Shown here piece by piece: positions 17,078 through 25,700 of a stretch of DNA of 64,000 bases; the stretch's first letter is position 1, and every line of letters starts with the position of its first letter. Position numbers and translations under genes: made by a program. This DNA is from Streptomyces laurentii. GTDB lineage: Bacteria; Actinomycetota; Actinomycetes; Streptomycetales; Streptomycetaceae. Under the pieces are notes generated by a model that saw nothing but the letters and a program-made list of their open reading frames with translations, searched no databases and was not told where the DNA came from. The stretch is from positions 5,459,501 through 5,523,500 of the forward strand of contig AP017424.1 in NCBI GenBank assembly GCA_002355495.1, written 5' to 3'.

Positions 17078-18034
17078 ATGGTGGACGTCCCCGCACTGGT
17101 CGCCCAGGCACGGGAGGGCCGGCCGCGCGCCGTGGCCCGGCTGATCTCACTCGTGGAGGGGGCGTCCCCGCAGCTGCGCGAGGTGATGGCGGCGCTCGCC
17201 CCGCTGACCGGCAACGCCTACGTGGTGGGCCTCACCGGCTCGCCCGGCGTCGGCAAGTCGACCTCGACCTCGGCGCTGGTCAGCGCGTACCGGCGGGCGG
17301 GCAAGCGGGTCGGCGTCCTCGCCGTCGACCCGTCCTCGCCGTTCAGCGGCGGCGCGCTGCTCGGCGACCGGGTCCGGATGTCGGAGCACGCCTCCGACCC
17401 CGGCGTCTACATCCGTTCCATGGCCACCCGCGGCCACCTCGGCGGCCTCGCCTGGTCCGCCCCGCAGGCCATCCGCGTCCTCGACGCGGCCGGCTGCGAC
17501 GTGATCCTGGTGGAGACGGTCGGCGTCGGCCAGTCGGAGGTGGAGATCGCCTCCCAGGCCGACACCTCCGTGGTGCTGCTCGCGCCCGGCATGGGCGACG
17601 GCATCCAGGCCGCGAAGGCGGGCATCCTGGAGATCGGCGACGTGTACGTGGTCAACAAGGCCGACCGGGACGGCGCCGACGCCACCGCCCGCGAGCTCAA
17701 CCACATGCTGGGCCTCGGCGAGGCGCGCGCCCCGGGCGACTGGCGGCCGCCGATCGTCAAGACGGTCGCGGCGCGCGGCGAGGGCGTCGACGAGGTCGTC
17801 GAGGCGCTGGAGAAGCACCGGGCGTGGATGGAGGAGCGCGGGGTGCTCGCGGAGCGCCGCCGGGCCCGGGCGGCCCGCGAGGTCGAGACGATCGCGGTGA
17901 CGGCGCTGCGCGAGCGGATCGGCGACCTGCACGGCGACCGGCGGCTCGACGCGCTCGCGGAGCGGATCACGGCGGGCACGCTCGACCCGTACGCGGCGGC
18001 GGACGAGCTGATCGCGAGCCTGACGGGCCAGTAG
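17078..18034 (+). CDS. meaB: MeaB/ArgK-family GTPase chaperone of B12-dependent acyl-CoA mutases
   Basis: A 318-residue P-loop GTPase that loads and protects adenosylcobalamin in methylmalonyl-CoA or related mutases. Walker A GSPGVGKST lies at ~54-62, VDPSSPFSGGALLGDRVRM near 95-115, DVILVETVGVGQSE as the switch/Walker B region, and NKADRDGAD as the GTP-specificity motif. ATG 17078 follows GCAAGGAGCACGCTGAG. The helical C-terminal dimerisation arm is complete. It lies downstream of the thiolase gene, with a hairpin and the 30-base palindrome between them. A candidate client in the window is IcmA at 44 kb, although the classic MeaB client is methylmalonyl-CoA mutase. Confidence 0.92.
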   Translation: MVDVPALVAQAREGRPRAVARLISLVEGASPQLREVMAALAPLTGNAYVVGLTGSPGVGKSTSTSALVSAYRRAGKRVGVLAVDPSSPFSGGALLGDRVRMSEHASDPGVYIRSMATRGHLGGLAWSAPQAIRVLDAAGCDVILVETVGVGQSEVEIASQADTSVVLLAPGMGDGIQAAKAGILEIGDVYVVNKADRDGADATARELNHMLGLGEARAPGDWRPPIVKTVAARGEGVDEVVEALEKHRAWMEERGVLAERRRARAAREVETIAVTALRERIGDLHGDRRLDALAERITAGTLDPYAAADELIASLTGQ

Positions 18035-18055
18035 GCGGTACGGACCCGTACGCAC

Positions 18056-18101
18056 ACGGGACGGGCCCGGCACCCCCTCGGGGGCGCCGGGCCCGTCCCG
18101 T
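18056..18101. terminator. Bidirectional terminator between meaB and the MarR gene
   Basis: Arms ACGGGACGGGCCCGGC and GCCGGGCCCGTCCCGT, about 22 bases past the meaB stop and 10 bases past the MarR stop. Confidence 0.8.
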
Positions 18102-18110
18102 ACCTATGCC

Positions 18111-18587
18111 TCAGAGCTTGCCGCGGCGGCCGCGCAGTTCCTCCGCGACCGGCTTCAGCGACTCGTGGAGGGCGGTCAGCGCCTCGGGGCTGAGCTGCCC
18201 GATGAAGTGCTTGCGCACGGCCTCGACGTGGTGCGGCGCGACCTTGCGCATGGTCTCCATGCCGAGGTCGGTGAGCACCGCGTACAGTCCGCGCCGGTCC
18301 GACTCGCAGTGCTCGCGGTGGACCAGTCCGGCGTTCTCCATCCGGGTGATCTGGTGGGAGAGCCGGCTCTTGGACTGAAGGGTGGCGGTGGCGAGGTCGC
18401 TCATGCGGAGTCGCCGTTCCGCCGACTCCGAGAGATTGACCAGGATCTCGTAGTCGTTCATCGTCAGGCCGAAGGGCTGGAGATCCTTCTCCAGCTGATG
18501 CGTCAGCATTCTGTTGACGTCCAGATACGTGCGCCAGGCGCACTGTTCGGCGTCGGTGAGCCAGGGGGTGGCCGTCTCGGTCTCCAT
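18111..18587 (-). CDS. MarR-family transcriptional regulator
   Basis: A 158-residue winged-helix repressor or activator matching S. coelicolor SCO5405 by position and sequence. The DNA-binding part runs from FGLTMNDYEILVNL through LATATLQSKSRLSHQITRMENAGLV (recognition helix), to the wing HREHCESDRRGLYAVLTD. Dimerisation helices are at both ends. ATG 18587 is preceded directly by the palindrome GAATGCATTC (18588-18597), a likely autoregulatory site. MarR proteins in Streptomyces commonly answer phenolic or lipophilic ligands; the ligand here is unknown. Confidence 0.88.
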   Translation of the reverse strand: METETATPWLTDAEQCAWRTYLDVNRMLTHQLEKDLQPFGLTMNDYEILVNLSESAERRLRMSDLATATLQSKSRLSHQITRMENAGLVHREHCESDRRGLYAVLTDLGMETMRKVAPHHVEAVRKHFIGQLSPEALTALHESLKPVAEELRGRRGKL

Positions 18588-18597
18588 GAATGCATTC
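18588..18597. promoter_or_regulatory. Candidate MarR operator
   Basis: The perfect palindrome GAATGCATTC abuts the MarR start codon and lies in a locally AT-rich patch; GAATTC follows at 18611-18616. Autoregulation is inferred. Confidence 0.4.
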
Positions 18598-18667
18598 TAC
18601 CTAAGAAGTTGAATTCTGGACGAGTTTTGTGCGGCTGGGCGACGCGTCACGCTCCGCAGACTACCGC

Positions 18668-19471
18668 TCACAGACCGAAGCGCCGCTGCAGATCTCCGAG
18701 CTGGCCGGGAAGACGCGGTGTCGAGCCGTGCCCGCCCTGGCCGGAACCCGGCGCCCCGGCGCCGCCCGGATTCCCCGAGGATCCCGGCACGCCCGGCCCC
18801 GCCCCCGGGTCGCCGGTCGGCCGCTCCGCCAGCATCTGCTCCGAGGACTGGAGCAGCACCGTCCCCGCCCCGACGAACTCGAACTGGTGCTCCTCGCCCG
18901 AGGTGCCCCCGATGCCCGTGAGCGCCCGCACCCCGCCCATCACACCGGTCAGATACCCGTGGTCGTAGTGGTGGCACGGGGAGGGGCAGTCGGCCCAGCC
19001 GACCAGCGCCTGCGGATCGACGCGCAGCGGCGGCTCCAGGAACACCACCGGCCCGTTCGACGCCGCCACGAACTTCCCCGTCCCGATCAGCGTCACGAAC
19101 CCCGGCACGATCGACTGCTTGAGCGCGAGCGACGGCTGGTAGGCGAGCAGATTGCCGGACCGGACGGTCAGATTGCCCTCGTCCAGGTCGTACGAGTTCA
19201 CGTCGAAGGCCCGGTCCGCGAGCAGCATCTTCCCGCTGCCCTCGGCCACCACCCAGTCGCTCGCGTGCAGCGGCGAGTGGAAGGACGTCCGGACCAGCCG
19301 GTCGAGCCGGCCGTGGCCGATGCCGTTGAACTCGATCCGCCCGTAATAGGCGATCATCTTGCCCTTCTGCAGGAACCACGGAGAGCCCTTGAGCTCCACG
19401 CAGAAGGTGTACGCGTCGACGTTGTCGTCCACCGGCAGCGTGCTCGGGTCGTGGACTACGGGACCGGTCAC
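18668..19471 (-). CDS. AIM24-family protein (third gene of the operon), Gly/Pro-rich tail
   Basis: A 267-residue protein of the AIM24/TerD-neighbour beta-sandwich family, named after the yeast mitochondrial biogenesis protein. The core holds repeated beta-strand motifs: SPWFLQKGKMIAYYGRIEF, SGKMLLADRAFDVNSYDL, LTVRSGNLLAYQPSL, and FVTLIGTGKFVAASNGPVV. The C-terminal ~50 residues are Gly/Pro/Ser-rich low complexity ending LGDLQRRFGL. GTG 19471 overlaps the stop of the middle gene (GTGA), so translation is coupled. It has no signal peptide or membrane segment. The molecular function in bacteria is not established. Confidence 0.85.
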   Translation of the reverse strand: MTGPVVHDPSTLPVDDNVDAYTFCVELKGSPWFLQKGKMIAYYGRIEFNGIGHGRLDRLVRTSFHSPLHASDWVVAEGSGKMLLADRAFDVNSYDLDEGNLTVRSGNLLAYQPSLALKQSIVPGFVTLIGTGKFVAASNGPVVFLEPPLRVDPQALVGWADCPSPCHHYDHGYLTGVMGGVRALTGIGGTSGEEHQFEFVGAGTVLLQSSEQMLAERPTGDPGAGPGVPGSSGNPGGAGAPGSGQGGHGSTPRLPGQLGDLQRRFGL

Positions 19472-20118
19472 AGCTTCTCCTCCGACGCCTGCACGTACAC
19501 CACACCGCTGCCGCTCAGCTCCAGCTGGAACGCCTCGCCCGAGCCCCGCCCCACCATGTCGCGCCAGCCGAGCGCGGTGGACAGCTTGTTGCGGACGTCG
19601 CCGTGGTGGGCCACGTACGCCTGCGGGTCGACGTGCACCGGGCGGCCGGGCGTGATCGGCAGCTCGATCACGCCACCGTGCGCCATCACGGCCACCGAGC
19701 CGTGCCCGCGCAGGGTGGTCGTGAACAGCCCCTGCCCGGTCACCTGACCGCGTACGAGGCCCATCACGCCGCCCTGCGAGCCGAGGAACATGGTGCCCTG
19801 CTCCAGCGTGCCGTCGAAGGCGAGCAGCCGGTCCGCCTCCACGTACAGGGTGTCGCCGGCCAGCTCGACGACCTGGATGTGATGGCCGCCGTGCCCGAAC
19901 ATCACCGTGCCGTCGCCTTCGACCGTCATCAGCGGGGTCGCCTCGCCGGCCACCCGGCGGCCGATCATCGACATCACGCCGCCCTGGCCGCCGGTGAGAT
20001 TCGGCGTGAACGTGACGTCGCCGCGGTACGCCAGCATGGCGCCGCGCTGGCTGAACAGCCGCTGACCCGGGACGAGCCGGGCCTCGATCATCTTGGAGTT
20101 GATCTCCCGGAAGGCCAT
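19468..20118 (-). CDS. AIM24-family protein (second gene of the operon)
   Basis: A 216-residue protein, essentially only the AIM24 beta-sandwich: MIEARLVPGQRLFSQRGAML, TPLMTVEGDGTVMFGHGGHH, GDTLYVEADRLLAFDG, GLFTTTLRGHGSVAVMAHGG, and HVDPQAYVAHHGDVRNKL, ending in SGSGVVYVQASEEKL. ATG 20118 shares one base with the stop of the upstream gene (TGATG), so the three genes form a tight cistron. It is a paralogue of both neighbours, sharing the VDPxAYVAHxG motif with the first gene. Confidence 0.87.
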   Translation of the reverse strand: MAFREINSKMIEARLVPGQRLFSQRGAMLAYRGDVTFTPNLTGGQGGVMSMIGRRVAGEATPLMTVEGDGTVMFGHGGHHIQVVELAGDTLYVEADRLLAFDGTLEQGTMFLGSQGGVMGLVRGQVTGQGLFTTTLRGHGSVAVMAHGGVIELPITPGRPVHVDPQAYVAHHGDVRNKLSTALGWRDMVGRGSGEAFQLELSGSGVVYVQASEEKL

Positions 20119-20798
20119 CAGAGGTCGCCCCCGATCGTCCGCCGCTCGCTGGGCTGCACGTACACGAGCCCGTCGCCCTCGAACCGGATCTGGAACGCCT
20201 CGCCGCCGCCCTCGCCCATGAACGTGCGGAAGGTCACGCCGGACTGGAAGTGCTGCTGGAGATTGCCCTGGTGGGCGACGTACGCGCCGGGGTCGACGCA
20301 CAGCGGATACTGCGGTGTCACCCGCAGCACCACCGCCGGCCCGTCGGACAGCAGCGCCGCCTGGCCGCTGCCTTCCACCGTGGTGGTGAACAGGCCGTTG
20401 CCGGACGAGCTGCCGCGCAGACCGGTGAAGGTGGTGCCGGTACGCAGCGAGGCGTCGGTGCAGAGCAGATTGCTCGCCTCGACGTACAGCTTGTCGCCAT
20501 GAAGCCGCACCAGGTTGATCTCGGTCGCCCGGTCGGCGAACCAGCAGGTGCCCTGCCCGCGTACCTCCATCACCTCCATCTGCTCCCCGGTGAGTCTGCG
20601 CGTCACCATGCCGCGCAGGCCCTCGCCGCCGCCGGTCATCTTCTTGAAGGACATCTCGCCGTCGTAGGCGACCATCGAGCCGTTCTTCGCCTTCACGGCG
20701 TCCCCGGTCAAGGTCACGGCGAGCACTCTGCTGCCCTGGAGTCGGAACGTTGCCACGAAAAGCGACGGTACTGGCCCCCCGGACCCAGGAACAGCCAT
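20118..20798 (-). CDS. AIM24-family protein (first gene of the operon)
   Basis: A 226-residue AIM24 protein with the same strand order as the second gene: RVLAVTLTGDAVKAKNGSMV, EVRGQGTCWFADRATEINLV, KLYVEASNLLCTD, GLFTTTVEGSGQAALLSDGP, and CVDPGAYVAHQGNLQQHF. The start is uncertain: ATG 20798 gives MAVPGSGGPVPSLFVATF, while family similarity begins at the GTG of VATFRLQGS about 16 codons later. It is divergent from the DUF3817 gene, with 67 bases between the starts. Coupled translation suggests the three paralogues work as a heteromeric complex, which is inference. Confidence 0.83.
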   Translation of the reverse strand: MAVPGSGGPVPSLFVATFRLQGSRVLAVTLTGDAVKAKNGSMVAYDGEMSFKKMTGGGEGLRGMVTRRLTGEQMEVMEVRGQGTCWFADRATEINLVRLHGDKLYVEASNLLCTDASLRTGTTFTGLRGSSSGNGLFTTTVEGSGQAALLSDGPAVVLRVTPQYPLCVDPGAYVAHQGNLQQHFQSGVTFRTFMGEGGGEAFQIRFEGDGLVYVQPSERRTIGGDL

Positions 20799-20865
20799 AC
20801 CGCCATGCACAATGGACAGACCCTTGTGCATCCGTTCACAAGATCGACCGAAGGTGACTCCTGCC

Positions 20866-21210
20866 GTGGACATCAAGACCGCCTCCGCCCTGCACCGGCT
20901 CCGACTCGTCTCCGCCCCGGAAGCCGTCTCGTTCCTGCTGCTCCTCGTCTGCTCGGTGCTCAAGCGCACCACGGACTTCGACGCGGTGCCGGTCATGGGC
21001 ATGATCCACGGCGTGCTGTTCGTCCTCTACGTGCTGTTCTGGCTGGACGCCTGGAACCGCACCAAGTGGAGCTTCGGCAAGGCCGCCCTCTACTTCGTCC
21101 TTTCGGTCCTGCCGACCGGCGGCTTCTTCGCCGAGCGCAAGCTGAAGCGCGAGGCCGAGGACGCGGTCATCGCCTCCCGCGCCCGCCGCGAGGGCGTCGT
21201 CAACGTCTGA
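20866..21210 (+). CDS. DUF3817-family small membrane protein
   Basis: A 114-residue protein with three hydrophobic segments: AVSFLLLLVCSVL, HGVLFVLYVLFWLDAW and AALYFVLSVLPTGGFF. The family signature is HG..xxLY...FWLDAWNRTKWS followed by PTGGFFAERKLKRE. GTG 20866 follows GAAGGTGACTC; GTG 20854 is possible. The basic C-terminus (ARRE) is likely cytosolic. A paralogue lies at 43699-44031. The function is unknown. The region between its stop and the RHS-associated immunity gene holds a very long hairpin. Confidence 0.85.
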   Translation: MDIKTASALHRLRLVSAPEAVSFLLLLVCSVLKRTTDFDAVPVMGMIHGVLFVLYVLFWLDAWNRTKWSFGKAALYFVLSVLPTGGFFAERKLKREAEDAVIASRARREGVVNV

Positions 21211-21239
21211 CCTGCCTGACCTGCCTGATCCGCTTGGAC

Positions 21240-21336
21240 CCGGGGCCACTGGCCCGGCCTGTCCCGGCTCACGATGAAGGGGCGCCGCACGAGCGGCGCC
21301 CCTTCATCGTGAGCCGGGCCCGGCCAGTGGCCCCGG
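21240..21336. repeat. Very long imperfect inverted repeat at the edge of the low-GC toxin region
   Basis: Outer arms CCGGGGCCACTGGC and GCCAGTGGCCCCGG, and inner arms CCCGGCTCACGATGAAGG (continuing GGCGCC) and its exact complement, about 45 paired bases in all. It lies between convergent genes and must act as a strong bidirectional terminator. Its size and its place at the border of the low-GC region are unusual. Confidence 0.75.
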
Positions 21337-21348
21337 TGTAATGAAATA

Positions 21349-21366
21349 CGCTATGGAGGCATAGCG
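21349..21366 (-). terminator. Terminator of the immunity gene
   Basis: Perfect stem CGCTATG/CATAGCG with loop GAGG starts 4 bases after the stop; on the minus strand it is followed by TATTTCATT. Confidence 0.65.
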
Positions 21367-21369
21367 GAT

Positions 21370-21867
21370 TTAACAGTCCCGCTCGAATGTGTGCCGATCT
21401 GGCCATTCGGGGAGCCAATCCGTCTCGATCTCTCCCTTGAATACGCTTTCAAGCCAGGAAATCAGATCGAGATCCGTTGAGTGCCAGTCTCCCCAGCTTC
21501 GACGGAATGCGGAGACAGTCCATCTGGTTCCTTCGTCCCGTGGTGTAAGGAAGAGTTGATCGCCATCGATCGTATGTCCCCAGTACAGCATTCCTCCTCG
21601 GATTGGTAGAACTGGGCCGACGATCTCCTGTGAATTACCTCCTTGGATGTACTGGCTCATCCAGTTCCCTTTATCTCGCATACTGCTTGGGCCGTAGATG
21701 AAGAGGAAATCGTCTATGAGGGTGTCACCGTAGGTTCCGGATACCGCCTTGACCTCACTGGGGAGCGTGAGTCCCCACTCCAACTCGAGCGGGCGAAGGT
21801 CTAGGTTCTTCTTCCACGGGGTTGGCCCGAGGATGCCGGTCAGGGCGGAAATGTCTATTTCCTTCAT
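21370..21867 (-). CDS. SMI1/KNR4 (SUKH)-like immunity protein for the RHS nuclease
   Basis: A 165-residue cytosolic protein. The N-terminal part has the SUKH-type signature (LELEWGLTLPSEVKAVSGTYGD, then DDFLFIYGP), followed by MLYWGHTIDGDQLFLTPRD and WTVSAFRRSWGDW, typical SMI1/KNR4 strands. SUKH proteins are the most common immunity proteins paired with nuclease toxins. ATG 21867 has a strong ribosome-binding site (AAGGAAG) and starts 16 bases after the toxin stop, as expected for a toxin-immunity pair. Base composition is about 50-55% GC against ~72% in the backbone, a sign of recent transfer. It presumably binds and blocks the NUC-type tip. Confidence 0.82.
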   Translation of the reverse strand: MKEIDISALTGILGPTPWKKNLDLRPLELEWGLTLPSEVKAVSGTYGDTLIDDFLFIYGPSSMRDKGNWMSQYIQGGNSQEIVGPVLPIRGGMLYWGHTIDGDQLFLTPRDEGTRWTVSAFRRSWGDWHSTDLDLISWLESVFKGEIETDWLPEWPDRHTFERDC

Positions 21868-21883
21868 TCTGCTTCCTTGAGAA

Positions 21884-22370
21884 CTACCAGCATCTGTATG
21901 TGGCGGTTGCTGTGTTGTCGAATTCGCACCTGACGGTCTTAGTTCCAAAGGAAAGGAATTCTACCTTGGTGGGTATCGGAGATTGCCGGTTTCCGTATAC
22001 CGGTGTGACTTGAATAAATTGATTTCCTCCTTCGGTGATGGAACCTAGTATGACTTTTTCGGCATGGTCGAACATTGTCTGGTTCGCCCTCTGGTACATC
22101 GGAACGAAGTTTCGAGTGTCCGTGTTCGATCCCCCCATCGAGAAGCCGATGAGGTGACCGCGGGCGCGGTCTCCTGCGGGAAGGCTGTTCAGTCCTGGAA
22201 GTCCGAATTTTAGACCCGGCCTGGGGGGAGGGGTGTAATCAGCCTTCGTGAGGGTTGCGAACGCGCCCGTGGCCACACACTCTCCGGCGTGCAGCTTGCG
22301 AGGGAGGTAGACCTTGTTCGGTCCATCGATTCCTGATCCTGTATCACATCGGTCGCCCGATCTGGTAGCG
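21884..22370 (-). other. DNA/RNA non-specific endonuclease (NUC) tip domain of the RHS toxin
   Basis: Read in the frame one base back from the RHS core, the C-terminal ~160 residues carry GDRARGHLIGFSMGGSNTDT followed by RNFVPMYQRANQ. This is the DRGH-type histidine motif and downstream Asn of beta-beta-alpha-metal NUC nucleases. KVYLPRKLHAGECVATGAFA precedes it. The domain ends TYRCW. GC content falls sharply here compared with the RHS core, as expected for an exchanged toxin tip. In the RHS core frame this region is unreadable, so the tip is made only if the frame break is corrected or bypassed. Confidence 0.78.
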
Positions 22371-22701
22371 CTCCTGTCTCCATTTTGCCTCCCTCCGGAA
22401 TCAATGCTGGCCGAAGGCTGATTGGCCGCAGTGGCTGCTGCGTCAGGAATATCGATGGGGGTAAGTGGAACATTTGATGCCGCGGCGAATTGGTCGATTG
22501 CCGCGCCGAAATGTTCCGCGTTGCGCAAAGACTGCTGCCTGATCTTGGAGGCGTCGATTTGCGGCTTTGGTTTGGTTTGAGTTGGAGCGGGTTTTGGATT
22601 CTTTCCGGTGTTAGGGTTTCTCGGCTCGGTCGGCCGGGGTGGCTTTTTGTTCCGATTGTAAGGATTATTCCCTCGAGAGGATCCCGCGGTTCCGCTATTG
22701 G

Positions 22702-22708
22702 TTTTCCC
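22702..22708 (-). other. Frame junction between RHS linker and nuclease tip, at heptamer GGGAAAA
   Basis: On the minus strand the core frame reads GCG GGA AAA CCA. The tip frame reads GGG AAA ACC AAT, one base back. The heptamer G_GGA_AAA has the X_XXY_YYZ form used in -1 programmed frameshifting. Weak stems (GCGG/CCGC and CCTC/GAGG) lie just downstream. A one-base deletion in the G or A run explains it equally well. Confidence 0.6.
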
Positions 22709-25700
22709 GCGGGGGAGCCACCACTTCGGCTGCCAGCGTTTCCTCGAGTCGTTCCGCTGCCGCGATTGCCGGTGTTCCCCCGGTTGATCGTAGGCCTGTT
22801 GGTCGTTCGACAAGTGCCGGTGACAGCACAGCCCTTGGGCTTTGGCTTGCTCCTTCCGGTGGTGGTCCCCCTGCAGAGAGACGAGTACTTTGAGCACTCT
22901 TGAGTCCTCGCGCTGCCGCTCGGGCGTCCCGTTCCCGAACGCCCGCTCTTGCCCTTCGTCTTGGTTTTCTTGGTCGAGGAGTTCCGGGCCGGAGGTCGGG
23001 GTCGTCCTATGCTTCCTCCTCCGTTGGTGGCCCCGCCGTAGCCACCTCGAGCGCCGGATCCGGGCATGCCACCGCAACCGCACCGTCCGTCGAACGCGTG
23101 CCCCGTTGGGTCGGTTCCGTTGAGAGGGCCGCCTTCGCCGTATCCATAACGGTTGGCCTGGCCTGAAGGCGTGGGGTCGAGCTGCCAGGTGTCGCGCGAG
23201 GTGAAGGACCCGGTGCCGGGCTGGTACCAGCGTGCAGCCATGTTGACCTCGCCCGTGGCGGGGTCGGTCCAACCAGACTGGTAGCCCAGTGCTGGGGTGG
23301 CACCGTCCGAGGCTGTGACCTTGCCGAAGGGGTCGTATGCGCGAGAGCCTGCGATTGTCGTGCCGTCCGCACTGAGGCCTGCGATGAGGTCTGTGTGCTG
23401 GTCTGTGACGGCCAAGCGCTCGAGGCCGGCGGTGGCCAGGCCGGCGCTGGCGAGCAGGTCGCCGTCCGGGGTGCGGGTGTATGCCGTGGTGGCGTCAGTG
23501 ACGAGATGGTTGGTGACCCCGTCGTAGGTGAACGTGGTGCCGTCGTCGGTGAGGACACGGTCCAGCGAGTCGTAGGTGAATGAGCTGCTGCCGTTGTGTG
23601 TGGCCCGTTCGAAGGCATCGAACGCCAAAGAGCGGGTAGCGGCACCGCTTTGCGTGATGCTCTCCGTGGTACCCCGTGGGCTGTAGGCGAGGGTCTGCGT
23701 GCCCCAGCTCTCGAGCTGATTGCGGGAGTTGTACATGCCGTCGGTGACACCCTGCTTGACCAGATTGCCGGAGTCATCCCAGCTGTAGGGGGTGGTTTTG
23801 GTGCCGCCGGTCCAAGAGGTCATGCGGTCGGCCAGGTCGTAGGCATAGCGATTGTCGCCCGCGCCTGCGGTACCGGTCGTGTTTTTCTGAACGAGTCGAT
23901 CGTTGAGGTCGTACCCGTATGCGGTGTTGGCGACGAGTGAGCCTGTGGCCACGCGGGTGACGGTATCGGTTGTCTGGCGACCAAGACTGTCGTAGCCGTA
24001 GGCACGCTGGGAGGTGATCGTGTTCTGCCCACTTGCCGCAGGGCGGGCGTACTGCTCCAAGGTGGGCCGGCCCGCGTCGTCGTAGTCGTATAGGACGCGT
24101 GTCCCCGTCAGGGGATCAGCAGCCGTGTCGAGCCGACCGGCACTGTCAAATGTGTAGGTGGTGGTTCCCGCCGCGTCTGTGCGGGAGTTCATGTTGCCGT
24201 CGGGATCATAAGAGTATTGGCTGTTGCCCGACGGACCCTCCGAGCTCAGGAGCATGCCCCGGTCGTTGTAGGTGTATGTGTTCGCGGGGCCCATGAGACT
24301 GGTGCCGGAACTGGTCAGGCGGCTGTCGAGGTCGTAGGAGAACGTGCGGGGGGTAGTCACAGCGGTGGTACCGGACCCTACCTCGCGGATGAGACGACCA
24401 AGCGAGTCGTAAGTTCGCTGACGCTTGACGTTGCCAGGCAGAAGCTCGGTGATGGGCTCACCAGCGGCGTTGTAGACCGTCGTCCACGTACGGTCGGCCA
24501 TGCCGGGGTGCTTGGTGGTGGGGGGCTCGACGGTAGTTTCCGGCAGTCCCCAGGAATTGAACGTGTAGTGGGTGCTGTTGCCGCGGCCGTCAGTGAAGCG
24601 GGTCAGGTTTCCCCGTACGTCGTAGCCGAAGGAAGAGGTAATCGACTTGGTGTCTGAGACCTTCTCCTCTTGGCGTGTGAGCTGGCCGAGCGCGTCGTAG
24701 GTGAAGGTCCTGACGCCTCCCGTGGGAGTCGTCGCCGAGATCTGATTGCCTTCCTCATCGAACCCTGAGGTGTAGGCGCGCAGGATGGTTGCTCCGGTGC
24801 CGTAGTCGGCGGCCGTGGTGATGTTGTCGAGCAGGTCGTAGGCGAACGTGGTCTTCCGCTTGGTTCCGTCGGTGACCGAAGTCGCTCGCCCCAGGCTGTC
24901 GTAGGTGTACCTGGTGGTTCCTTCACCGGACAGCGTCACCGTGAGGGGTTCGCCGGCAGGGTTGTACGTCGACGTCGACACGCGTCCGGCCGGGGACGTC
25001 ACCGCAGTCTGGTTGTCAGCGTCGTCCCAGGCGTATCGGGTCGTCAGGTTCTGCAGAGACGGGTACCTTTCGACCTCTGTAGAGGTGAGCTGGCGGCCAA
25101 GCTCATCGTAGGTCGCCTCGGCTCGGGCCCCCGTAGGCGTGGTGACGGAGAGGGGCAGGCCCGTAGGAGTCCAGGTGTATCGGGTGATTCCTTCGCCGGA
25201 CAGGGATGTATTCACTTCAGCCAGCGAGTTGGGCTGGGGCGTGGTGAGAGGGGCGGTTCCGCTGACGAGGGGGTCGGTGCGCTGAGTGAGATGGTTCAGT
25301 TGGTCGTAGGTGTAGCGGGTGGTGCGATCCAGCGGGTCGGTGGTCGAGGAGACGCGCCCGGTGGCATCGTAGGCAGTTCGATGGACCGGCGTGATCGTGG
25401 TGCCACCAGGCGGTGTGTAGGCCGGCAGCGTGAGCGTGGTGGTCCTGCCTAGCCGGTCGAGCTCGGAACGGGTGACGGCTCCGTCTTCGTCCCGGAGGTG
25501 GCTCAACTCCCCGAAGTTGTTGTAGCCGTATGTGACAGTGGGCTTCTCTTGCCGGATGGTGGTTCCGGACTCAGTGCTCACGGTGGGAGAAGCCTGCTCG
25601 ACAAGGCGGCCGAAGGAGTCGTACCGGTAGTTCGTGGTGTACGCGTCCGGGTCTGCACCTGCTTTGGTGCCGCGTGGAGTGATGGATGTGAGGAGTAGTC

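Noticed and set aside
21822..22013. Short plus-strand open frame opposite the immunity gene and nuclease tip
   Set aside because: No ribosome-binding site and no protein-like pattern; the opposite strand holds well-supported domains.
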